The notes below the pieces were generated by a model, which was not told where the DNA came from, ran no database searches, and worked only from the letters and a program-made list of their open reading frames with translations. A program made the position numbers and the translations under genes. Source: Candidatus Methanoperedens nitratireducens (GTDB taxonomy: Archaea; Halobacteriota; Methanosarcinia; Methanosarcinales; Methanoperedenaceae). From it: 58,439 nucleotides of DNA. The stretch spans positions 1 to 58,439 of the forward strand of contig NZ_FZMP01000009.1 of the NCBI RefSeq assembly GCF_900196725.1. Reading direction: 5' to 3'. This document shows, in pieces, positions 16,714 through 24,172 of this stretch; position 1 is the first letter of the stretch, and each line of letters starts with the position of its first letter.

Positions 16714-18561
16714 CTAACCCTTATTCAGGCGTCTTGCAATAAATATTACTATGATCGCTGCAATAGCCTCAAAAGCCGGGACCTGTGTTGTTTGTGCTGT
16801 TGCATTTGCGGTCGGGACAGGTAGAGGCGTCTCTTCCATAAACGGTGTAAGAGAAGGCTTTATTGGCGTCTGGTTGGTAGATACCGCATAGGAATTAAGA
16901 ACCATTGAGGTCTTTGCGACCATTTTGGCATAAGTATACTGGTAGATCTTGTCAAAAGGCTCGGTCATAGTATCGGCATATTCATACGCGCTGACTGCGA
17001 GCGTGGGCTCGATCCCGCTCCTCCTGGCTTCATTTATTGCCGTTTCTGCAGCACCGGCGCTCTGCTCGACCTTTTGGGTGGCATCGACCTCGCCTAATAA
17101 TCCTATGGTGGCACTGGATTTCACTGTAGCCTGCAGGGCATCAAAAATCGCGCCCGCATAATATCCCTGCATCATTTCTTTCTGGGCATGGTCAATATCC
17201 TCACTTGAGATTCTTATAATGTCAGGATGTGACGCGCTTTCTGCCATCAGTGTCTGCATGTAAGTATTTATCGATTGCGCCTGGCTCAGGTACCACCCTG
17301 CACGGTCTTTCAGTATGCTTTCCGGTACTATCTTCCCGTCAGGTGATGCAAGCGTCAGCCACCACTGCGCCGTGCGCGCCCTTTCATTTGCAAGAGCAAG
17401 CAGGGGAATCATTTCCTCAGAACCATTGAGTTCCTTTGCATCATCAAGCCTTGCCCTTGCAGTAGTTATCCTGGATTCAGCCGCGCCGACAGCGCCCACA
17501 TCTGTTACATCGTACATTTTGAAGTTTTCAAGATCCGTCTCTGAGCTCTGCATCTGTTTTTCCACTTTACCTGCCAGATCGTTAAGATACTGCTCTTTAT
17601 CCGCTGCTTTGCCGTACCCGTAATTCCACTGCGCCGTGCGCATGTTAATCATCGTATTAAAGTACAATGAGGTCGCAGCATAGTATTTCTTGTTATTGTA
17701 CATGTCATCTGCCTGTCTCTGGACATCCTTAGCCTGCTTCAGGAATTTATCGTCCTGCGGCACAAAAGCAGCTGTCCCTTCGTACATGTCGCTGGATTCT
17801 TTTTTCAATTTGGTCGCAAGAGGTTCAAGCAGTTCAAGGTAACCCGGGGTAAGGATGGTATCGTTATACTCCGGTTTTTTCATCTCGTTTCCCGTAAAAG
17901 CCAGAACAGCATCCTGTATCGTACCGACTTCCTTCACAGTGACATTTAATTTTTTCCCAAGTTCAACAACATCAACGGTTTCCTCTTTTACCTGGCTGAT
18001 TATGAAAGTGCCATTTGTACTGCCGGTGGCCTTCCTGACGGTGACGGTGCTTTGCCCCTGCGGGACCAGGAAAAGAGTGGCGTTTTTAGCAGCGGCAGCC
18101 TCTAACTTATAAGGGATACCGCCGACCGGACCTATAGATTCATCCGGGTTGATCATGCCTGTCATCACAACGTCCGGCTTCAGCGTCCAGTTGTTCATGG
18201 CTGCAATAGTTGCTACAGTGAGTGCTCCACCTGCTGATGGTCCTCCTATGATAGGGGAGCTTATATCGATTATATAGTAAAAATCATATGTCCTCTGATC
18301 AATTCCCATTACGTCGGAAGCTACCATCGCGGCAAGTCTTGCCGAGCCCTGAAGATCGACCTGGGTGTAAGGGTTTGTATCTACGAAAACATGCCCTGTC
18401 CCGTTTGTGACAATTATCCGGGCTCCAAGCAGGACCCCCTCATCTACCCCATCTGTGCTGCGGTCTGCAACAAGCGGGATTGTAACCCCATCTTCCAGGG
18501 CTTTAACGCTGCTCAATGCAATTAAAAGTATTAAGATAACCCAAATGAATTTCTTGTTCAT
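16714..18561 (-). CDS. Exported Lon-type (S16) protease without ATPase domain, C-terminally anchored
   Basis: A 615-residue protein. A signal peptide (about residues 1-22, ending KALE) is followed at once by a Lon proteolytic domain. The Ser-Lys dyad is S109 in GGPSAGGA and K152 in GGIPYKLEAAA; their spacing of 43 equals the S679/K722 spacing of E. coli Lon. No Walker motifs exist, so it is not an ATP-driven Lon. Residues 250-560 are helical, TPR-like and rich in Ala/Tyr. The tail is a Pro/Thr linker, then VPAFEAIAAIIVIFIARR: a single membrane segment resembling a PGF-CTERM signal with PAF in place of PGF. It probably works outside the cell membrane in envelope protein processing. It is divergent from mmp11, with 51 bp between starts. 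Confidence 0.87.
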   Translation of the reverse strand: MNKKFIWVILILLIALSSVKALEDGVTIPLVADRSTDGVDEGVLLGARIIVTNGTGHVFVDTNPYTQVDLQGSARLAAMVASDVMGIDQRTYDFYYIIDISSPIIGGPSAGGALTVATIAAMNNWTLKPDVVMTGMINPDESIGPVGGIPYKLEAAAAKNATLFLVPQGQSTVTVRKATGSTNGTFIISQVKEETVDVVELGKKLNVTVKEVGTIQDAVLAFTGNEMKKPEYNDTILTPGYLELLEPLATKLKKESSDMYEGTAAFVPQDDKFLKQAKDVQRQADDMYNNKKYYAATSLYFNTMINMRTAQWNYGYGKAADKEQYLNDLAGKVEKQMQSSETDLENFKMYDVTDVGAVGAAESRITTARARLDDAKELNGSEEMIPLLALANERARTAQWWLTLASPDGKIVPESILKDRAGWYLSQAQSINTYMQTLMAESASHPDIIRISSEDIDHAQKEMMQGYYAGAIFDALQATVKSSATIGLLGEVDATQKVEQSAGAAETAINEARRSGIEPTLAVSAYEYADTMTEPFDKIYQYTYAKMVAKTSMVLNSYAVSTNQTPIKPSLTPFMEETPLPVPTANATAQTTQVPAFEAIAAIIVIFIARRLNKG

Positions 18562-18612
18562 TTCCTCACAAATACTAATATATTAGATAAAATACTTAAA
18601 ACCACTGTAATT

Positions 18613-19497
18613 ATGCGCCTATCAGACCCCTATACAATCCCCTATAAAGGCATTTATGCCGTAGCAGATGCGAAAAACGAACTTGTTGAGATAATGGAAC
18701 ATTCCAGTTGCTACGGCGGCTCTGCCTGGGCGCTGTACCATTATTCCAAGAGCCCGCTTGTCATCAAAAGCCGCTCTGTCGGAGATATGATGCGCTACCT
18801 CGTCAGGACGGGGAACTCGGATCTTCAACTTCAGTCCTCGGTTGCAGCTGCCGGCATTGAATCTGTCATTGTCAGTAACAAGGAGATAGAGATAACCTAC
18901 AGCGGTCTCGGGGGCGGAGGCGTCGGCGCAACTACGTGCAGGGCTTATGCAAACGGTGTCCTGCGCTGCCGGATATCGGAATCAGGCGGCGGAAAGCGCG
19001 CAAGCGGAACAATAGTTGTGCCGAGAAGGGAAAGGGTGCTGATAGGCATTGATAACACCGACTCAAAAGAGGTGGGTGCGACATGGACTCTGGCACATAA
19101 TATCGCGGCAGCGGTCGATTCGCTCGAACACAGGTACATCTCCCATACCCTTGTCCAGCTTTTTCCCGTGCCTGACAAGACCCAGAACTGCGTTGCGACC
19201 GTGCTTGAATTCGCGTGTATTGAAGGCGCGAAGAAAGGGTTGCTTGAAGGAATTAAAGAAGGGCTTATGGAATACAGCGTGTCCGGCGAAACGGGCATGG
19301 TCGCATTGTCGGATTTTGATGCCGCCTCTCTCATGGAATACAGCCGGCTTTGCAGGAGCAGGATGATAACAAAAGAGCTGACGTTAAAAACTGCGAAAGA
19401 GAACGGGGTAAAGATATGCATCGGTGGAAAAGGCATCATAGGCGCTCTTGCAGCACTTCCCTGGTTTTCGCGCAATAATGAATCGGTGACGCTATGA
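18613..19497 (+). CDS. Methanogenesis marker protein 11
   Basis: A 294-residue protein of the methanogenesis marker 11 family, found almost only in methane-cycling archaea. The diagnostic segments are a Gly-rich GLGGGGVGATTCRAYANG near residue 97, VLIGIDNTDSKEVGATW near 142, and the C-terminal GGKGIIGALAALPW. The IDNTDS segment resembles TiaS-like proteins, which use it in nucleotide handling; that relation is from general family knowledge. No function has been proven to my knowledge. The stop overlaps the start of the TPP enzyme gene by four bases (ATGA), so the two products probably work together. The start ATG is 51 bp from the divergent protease gene. Confidence 0.9.
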   Translation: MRLSDPYTIPYKGIYAVADAKNELVEIMEHSSCYGGSAWALYHYSKSPLVIKSRSVGDMMRYLVRTGNSDLQLQSSVAAAGIESVIVSNKEIEITYSGLGGGGVGATTCRAYANGVLRCRISESGGGKRASGTIVVPRRERVLIGIDNTDSKEVGATWTLAHNIAAAVDSLEHRYISHTLVQLFPVPDKTQNCVATVLEFACIEGAKKGLLEGIKEGLMEYSVSGETGMVALSDFDAASLMEYSRLCRSRMITKELTLKTAKENGVKICIGGKGIIGALAALPWFSRNNESVTL

Positions 19498-20942
19498 CCG
19501 GAACGGATGCTGCCGTTCATGCGCTTCTTGACAGCGGCGTAAAAATAGTGACAGGCGTTCCGGGCTATCCGGTAACCGGGCTCATGGAAGCTCTTGGGAA
19601 GAAAATAAGGCACGAATGGTCTGTCAATGAAAAAGTCGCACTTGAGCTAATGCTTGGCTCATCCGTATGCGGGGAACGCAGCGCTGTGATAACAAAGCAT
19701 GTGGGGATGAACATACTTGCTGACCCTCTGGTAACGTCTGCGACCCATACGATAGGCGCAGGCGTGGTGATATTTGCAGGGGATGATCCCGGTGTGCAGA
19801 AATCCCAGAACGAGCAGGACTCGCGGTTCTACGGTCTTATTGCAGAGGTTCCTGTATTTGATCCCTCGACGCCTGAAGCTCTTTACCTCAGCATCAGGGA
19901 AGCGTTCGGATTATCGGAAAGAGTAAGCACACCCGTAATAATCAGGCTTACAGATAGACTTCTTAAAAGCGAGGGGAACATCAACAGGATAAATGAACCT
20001 GATCACAAACCGCCATCGTTCGATAAAAAAATATGGCATATTACTATGCTCGGCAAGCACCAGCGCTTTCACGGCGCGTCGTTTCCTGAAATGTGCAGAT
20101 ATGCAGAGAGCTGTCAATTGAACGTATATAAAAAAAGAGGGACGGTAGGAATAATATCCTCAGGCTTCCCGTCATCGCTGGTAGAATCCGTAATCCCTGA
20201 AAACGTCTCGCACCTTTCTCTTGGGATCGTTAATCCCCTGCCCCTGGATATGGTCAAACGCTTCCTGGATGAGCATGAGCATGTACTGGTTGTGGAAGAA
20301 ACCGAGCCTGTTATAGAAAAACAGCTACCGGGGAAAGCGCTTGGAAAACTTACAGGTCATATGCCTTACGGGCTTGTTGAAATCAGGGATATACAAAAAG
20401 CGATCGAGAATATCCATAAGGATAAAGCAGCGTATAATATCACGCCGCAGACTGTCGAGGAAAGGGGGGAGCGCCCTGTATGCGAGGACTGCCCGTATAT
20501 CCCCCTGTACAACGCGGTAAAAGAATTGGATGTGCCTGTTGCAGGCGACCTCGGATGCGCCATACTGACCTCACAGCCGCATTTTTCCCTTCTTGATGCG
20601 GCGTTCTCCCTGGGTTCAGCCATCGGTACCGCCTGCGGATTTAACAGGAAGGGGATTGCGATAATCGGCGATTTCGGTCTTGCGCATTCGGGGATGGCGG
20701 GGCTTATCAATGCAGTCCATAATGAACATGAAGTGGTGGTGGTAGTACTGCAGAACGAGATTGCAGCTATGACGGGAGGGCAGAAGGTTCCTGATCTGAC
20801 GGGGTTGGTTGAATCTTGTGTTCAGGATACGGAGATAATAGACCCGCAGGCGGATGTTGATATTAAGGTTTTACTTGAGGAAAAGCTCAAAAAGAAGGGG
20901 ATTTCGGTGATCCTGGCGCGGGCGAGGTGTCCGAGGTATTGA
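19494..20942 (+). CDS. TPP-dependent enzyme, indolepyruvate:ferredoxin oxidoreductase alpha-like, lacking the ferredoxin domain
   Basis: A 482-residue thiamine-diphosphate enzyme. Residues 1-160 are a pyrimidine-binding domain (GVPGYPVTGLMEAL, and SQNEQDSRFYG, which is characteristic of IorA-type enzymes). The middle is a transketolase C-terminal-like domain. Residues 330-482 are the pyrophosphate-binding domain (IAIIGDFGLAHSGMAGL...LQNEIAAMTGG with the metal-binding Asp and Asn). A CEDCP motif lies between the domains. IorA is normally longer and ends in two 4Fe-4S clusters; these are absent, and no beta (gamma-type) subunit gene is beside it. It may act on a 2-oxoacid with an external acceptor, or only decarboxylate. 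It overlaps mmp11 by four bases. Confidence 0.82.
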   Translation: MTGTDAAVHALLDSGVKIVTGVPGYPVTGLMEALGKKIRHEWSVNEKVALELMLGSSVCGERSAVITKHVGMNILADPLVTSATHTIGAGVVIFAGDDPGVQKSQNEQDSRFYGLIAEVPVFDPSTPEALYLSIREAFGLSERVSTPVIIRLTDRLLKSEGNINRINEPDHKPPSFDKKIWHITMLGKHQRFHGASFPEMCRYAESCQLNVYKKRGTVGIISSGFPSSLVESVIPENVSHLSLGIVNPLPLDMVKRFLDEHEHVLVVEETEPVIEKQLPGKALGKLTGHMPYGLVEIRDIQKAIENIHKDKAAYNITPQTVEERGERPVCEDCPYIPLYNAVKELDVPVAGDLGCAILTSQPHFSLLDAAFSLGSAIGTACGFNRKGIAIIGDFGLAHSGMAGLINAVHNEHEVVVVVLQNEIAAMTGGQKVPDLTGLVESCVQDTEIIDPQADVDIKVLLEEKLKKKGISVILARARCPRY

Positions 20943-20975
20943 GTAGTTTATAATGTAGTAATGGAAGTCACTATA

Positions 20976-20998
20976 CCCCGTACTTGAAGGGTACGGGG
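20976..20998. terminator. 8-bp GC-rich hairpin after the mmp11/TPP operon
   Basis: Arms 20976-20983 (CCCCGTAC) and 20991-20998 (GTACGGGG) are perfect complements around a seven-base loop, 34 bp after the TPP gene stop. It may end transcription. The sequence also resembles the subterminal hairpins of IS200/IS605 elements, but no transposase is nearby. Confidence 0.5.
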
Positions 20999-21106
20999 GT
21001 TAATAGCGTTTTCCATATCAAACAATCGATAAACAATATTATATAAATCGTGCACAAAAGTTATTTGATAAAATAGCTCCTCTATATCCATACAAAGGTG
21101 ACCATA

Positions 21107-21730
21107 GTGGGTGAACAGAAAATAAAACTCTTCGGCATCTCAGGCAGTCCGAGAAAAGCATCAACGGATTACATCGTGAGAGAAGCGCTGAGGTACGCCA
21201 GCGAAAAATATCCCGCAGAAACCGAATACTTCTCAGCCCAGGGTAAAAAACTCAACTTCTGCATCCACTGCGACTACTGCATACGGGAAAAGAAAGGCTG
21301 CATCCATAACGACGATATGGCGCCAGTCTACGAAAAGCTGAAATGGGCAGACGCGCTCATAATCGGCACGCCTGTTTACCAGGGAATGGTGAGCGGGCAG
21401 ACCAAGGTCATCATGGACAGGTGCAGAGCAATAGCAGCGCATGACCTGCACTTCATCCGGAACAAACCCGGCGCCGCACTCGCAGTAGGGGGCGACCGCA
21501 TAGGAGGACAGGAGCCATCGATACAGGCGATACTGAACTTTTACGTCATAAACGAAGCAATTCCCATCGGTGGCGGCTCATTCGGCGCGAACCTGGGCGG
21601 TACTCTGTGGTCAAAGGACAGGGGCGCAGAGGGCGCAAAAGAGGATGAGGAAGGCTTAAAAAGCATGCGCAAGACGGTGAACAGGCTGATGAACATGGCT
21701 TTAATGATCAAAGAGAATAGATTGGTATAA
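21107..21730 (+). CDS. Iron-sulfur flavoprotein (Isf family)
   Basis: A 207-residue FMN protein of the flavodoxin-like NADPH-dependent FMN reductase superfamily. The N-terminus has GISGSPRKASTD (FMN phosphate loop). The compact cysteine motif C52-x2-C55-x2-C58-x6-C65 ligates the 4Fe-4S cluster that defines Isf. The later segment GTPVYQGMVSGQTKVIMDR binds the isoalloxazine. Isf proteins take electrons from ferredoxin and are linked to oxygen or peroxide reduction in methanoarchaea. I place the start at the GTG at 21107, five bases after AAAGGTGA; a GTG at 21098 would lie inside that ribosome binding site. AfpA follows after 18 bp, and the same pairing is known in Archaeoglobus. Confidence 0.9.
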   Translation: MGEQKIKLFGISGSPRKASTDYIVREALRYASEKYPAETEYFSAQGKKLNFCIHCDYCIREKKGCIHNDDMAPVYEKLKWADALIIGTPVYQGMVSGQTKVIMDRCRAIAAHDLHFIRNKPGAALAVGGDRIGGQEPSIQAILNFYVINEAIPIGGGSFGANLGGTLWSKDRGAEGAKEDEEGLKSMRKTVNRLMNMALMIKENRLV

Positions 21731-21748
21731 TGGCGGAATGGTGAATAA

Positions 21749-22306
21749 ATGACTCTAAGGATAGCATGGGGAATCACAGGCTGCGGCGACTACCTTAAAG
21801 AAAGCGTCGATATAATGAAAGAACTCACAAAGGAACATAACCTGGAAGTCAGGGTGTATCTTTCGCAGGCAGGCGAAACAGTGGTAAAATGGTACAAGCT
21901 CTTCAACGAGCTAAAATCCGGCTTCCCCAGGACTTTTGTTGAGAAATCCCCGAATATCCCGTTCTTAGTGGGGGATTTGCAGCTTGGTAAATACGATTTT
22001 CTACTTATTATGCCATCCACCTCAAATACCGTCGGGAAAATCGCGGCAGGCATATCCGATACCCTGCTCTCTAATGCGGCAGCGCAGGCTATGAAAGGAA
22101 AAGTGCCGGTATATATTTTCCCCGCCGACCAGAAAAGAGGCGAGATCACCACGGAGCTGCCCGGTGGAAAAACGCTCACCCTCACAATGCGGGATGTTGA
22201 TATAGAAGCTGTTGATAAACTCAGGAAAATGCCGGGGATAACCGTGATTGGACAGCCTGATGAGATAAGGGATATCGTTAAGAAGCATCTTGAAGGCAGG
22301 AAGTAA
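21749..22306 (+). CDS. afpA: Archaeoflavoprotein AfpA
   Basis: A 185-residue FMN flavoprotein of the AfpA family, with the homo-oligomeric flavin-containing cysteine decarboxylase-like fold. The N-terminus RIAWGITGCGDYL is the family hallmark. Other segments are FLLIMPSTSNTVGKIAAGISDTL (FMN site) and VYIFPADQ. AfpA accepts electrons from ferredoxin in Archaeoglobus; the downstream acceptor is unknown. The Isf gene precedes it by 18 bp. The kinase ORF starts six bases after its TAA stop and is in the same frame, so stop readthrough would make a fusion; I treat them as separate genes. Confidence 0.9.
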   Translation: MTLRIAWGITGCGDYLKESVDIMKELTKEHNLEVRVYLSQAGETVVKWYKLFNELKSGFPRTFVEKSPNIPFLVGDLQLGKYDFLLIMPSTSNTVGKIAAGISDTLLSNAAAQAMKGKVPVYIFPADQKRGEITTELPGGKTLTLTMRDVDIEAVDKLRKMPGITVIGQPDEIRDIVKKHLEGRK

Positions 22307-22312
22307 TTCAGG

Positions 22313-23797
22313 GTGTTTACCGAACGCAACAGAACGGAACAGAGGCTGAAGCTTCTCTCTGAAGCAGTTGAGGAAGCTGCTGATGGAATCCAGATTATCG
22401 GTCTTGATGGGCGTATTATTTTCTCTAACAGGGCAGTAGAGACGATATACGGCTTTTCACCTGAAGAATTAAAGGGAAAGCATGTCGATGAGATGAATGC
22501 AGACCCGACGTTTGCAAGTTCAGTAATACTTCCAAGTCTAAAAGAGACCGGACGGTGGGTTGGGGAACTGATGGTCAAGCATAAGAGCGGAAGGATATTT
22601 CCCATTTTATTAACTACTTCTATGGTTAAAGATAGTAAAGGCGAGCCGATAGCCATGGTAGGTATTATCCATGATATCACAGAGCGCAAAAGGATTGAGG
22701 AGGAACTGCGAAGAAGTATTCGCCAGCTAAATGCTATTCTTACTAATATACCTGATATCGCCTGGTTGAAAGATAAAGAGAGCAGATTTATAGCAGTAAA
22801 TAAGCCGTTTGCAGATACAGCCGGAGTAAGACCTAAGGATTTAGTCGGCAGAACGGATTTTGATATTTGGCCGAAGGAGTTGGCGGAGAATTATAGGGCT
22901 GATGACTGGGAGGTTATGGCAACCGGCAGGCGTAAACAGGTTGTAGAACCTCTGGTAGATAAAGAGGGTAAGAAGACGTGGATAGAGACAATCAAAACAC
23001 CGATTTATGATGACAGGGGTAATATCATAGGTACGACCGGGATTGCACGTGATGTGACCGAACGCAAGCGGATAGAGGAAGAGCGCGAGAAGTGGACTGC
23101 TGAGTTAGCCCGCTCGAATGCCGAACTTGAGCAGTTCGCCTATATTGCCTCCCATGACCTTCAGGAGCCGCTGCGCATGGTATCGGGCTTTACTCAACTG
23201 CTGGCAAGAAGATACAAAGGCAAGCTGGATAAAAATGCTGATGAGTTCATTGCTTATATTATAGATGGAACTACAAGAATGCAGAGAATGATCGAGGACC
23301 TGCTTGCATACTCTCGGGTCGGTACACGCGGTAAACCATTTGAACCTGCAGATATGGAGGTAGTACTTAACCAGGCAATTACCAACCTTAAAATAGCTAT
23401 TGAGGAGAATAAAGCTGTATTGACTCATGATCCTCTGCCTGCTGTAATGGCCGATATTTCGCAAATGGTTCAGTTGTTCCAGAATCTTATCAGTAATGCC
23501 ATTAAGTTCAGAGGAGAGCAGCCGCCGCGTATCCATATCTCGGCACAGAGAGAAGGAGACGATTGGGTTATCTCTGTGAAAGATAATGGAATAGGCATAT
23601 CCTCCGGGTTCATGGGTCATCTTTTCCAGATATTCCAGCGTGAGCATACCACAAGTAAATACCCGGGCACAGGCATAGGTCTTGCAATTTGCAAGAGGAT
23701 CGTAGAACGCCACGGCGGCAGGATTTGGGCTAAATCCGTACATGGTAGAGGTTCGATCTTCTACTTCACAATACCTGCGAGAAAAGAGAATCGGTGA
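22313..23797 (+). CDS. PAS-PAS histidine kinase (orphan)
   Basis: A 494-residue soluble kinase. PAS1 spans about residues 11-125 and ends in the usual HDITERKR linker. PAS2 spans about 130-250 and ends in RDVTERKR. The HisKA domain has the phosphoacceptor H281 in ASHDLQEPLR. The HATPase domain has the N box FQNLISNAIKF, G1 VKDNGIGIS and G2 GTGIGLAICKRI. No membrane segment and no receiver are present, and no response regulator gene lies nearby. The start is forced to within six bases of the AfpA stop; the GTG at 22313 begins MFTERNRTEQRL, which looks like the end of a PAS linker, so the protein may have lost upstream PAS domains. Confidence 0.9.
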   Translation: MFTERNRTEQRLKLLSEAVEEAADGIQIIGLDGRIIFSNRAVETIYGFSPEELKGKHVDEMNADPTFASSVILPSLKETGRWVGELMVKHKSGRIFPILLTTSMVKDSKGEPIAMVGIIHDITERKRIEEELRRSIRQLNAILTNIPDIAWLKDKESRFIAVNKPFADTAGVRPKDLVGRTDFDIWPKELAENYRADDWEVMATGRRKQVVEPLVDKEGKKTWIETIKTPIYDDRGNIIGTTGIARDVTERKRIEEEREKWTAELARSNAELEQFAYIASHDLQEPLRMVSGFTQLLARRYKGKLDKNADEFIAYIIDGTTRMQRMIEDLLAYSRVGTRGKPFEPADMEVVLNQAITNLKIAIEENKAVLTHDPLPAVMADISQMVQLFQNLISNAIKFRGEQPPRIHISAQREGDDWVISVKDNGIGISSGFMGHLFQIFQREHTTSKYPGTGIGLAICKRIVERHGGRIWAKSVHGRGSIFYFTIPARKENR

Positions 23798-23815
23798 ATA
23801 AGGACTGCAAAGTTG

Positions 23816-23920
23816 GATAGCCCGGTACCGCTTCAAAATTGAGATGAGGTCTTCTGGAAGGCGCGCCAGCAGCGATTGCCCCGGTTTGATATGCGTGCCT
23901 GATATGATGGTGAGCTTCAT
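23816..23920 (-). pseudogene. 5' stump of a YfcE/MJ0936-type metallophosphoesterase gene
   Basis: About 35 codons read leftward from the ATG at 23918-23920: MKLTIISGTHIKPGQSLLAR, then LPEDLISILKRYRAI. This matches the start of small archaeal phosphodiesterases (normally MKxxxISDTH). The metal-binding Asp is replaced by Gly (ISGTH). Beyond 23816 the frame stays open but no longer resembles the family and runs antisense through the kinase. The rest of the gene (GDxx, GNHD and GH motifs) is missing, so this is a dead remnant left where the kinase sequence was joined. Confidence 0.6.
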
Positions 23921-24172
23921 ATGACCCTTTCCAATGATTATTACGATAACGATTATTTATGACATATATCCGTTAAGTTAATATAAGACCTGTCTCATTT
24001 CAATTAGACAAATATATAATGTAAATTGAAACTCAGTTAATATAAATCGAGTCCAGATGAGAGCGTCCTGAATAAACCTGTGTTTGAATGCGAAGGTGGA
24101 ATGGGAGGAATGGAAAGCATTTAAACCGCGTTTAAATATGAAAATGATAGGATAAATCGTAGCTGATTCCAT
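23921..24172. other. Intergenic region before the hybrid kinase, with a palindrome
   Basis: No further gene is seen. A perfect 8-bp palindrome (ATTTAAAC, three bases, GTTTAAAT; 24119-24137) lies about 36 bases before the kinase start and overlaps a TATA-like TTTAAATAT, so it may be an operator over the promoter. Several other A+T-rich TATA-like stretches lie at 23990-24045. Confidence 0.4.

Noticed and set aside
23105-23920. A 271-codon minus-strand ORF across the end of the first PAS kinase
   Set aside because: Only its first 35 codons resemble a protein family (phosphodiesterase stump). The rest is antisense to a well-supported HATPase domain.
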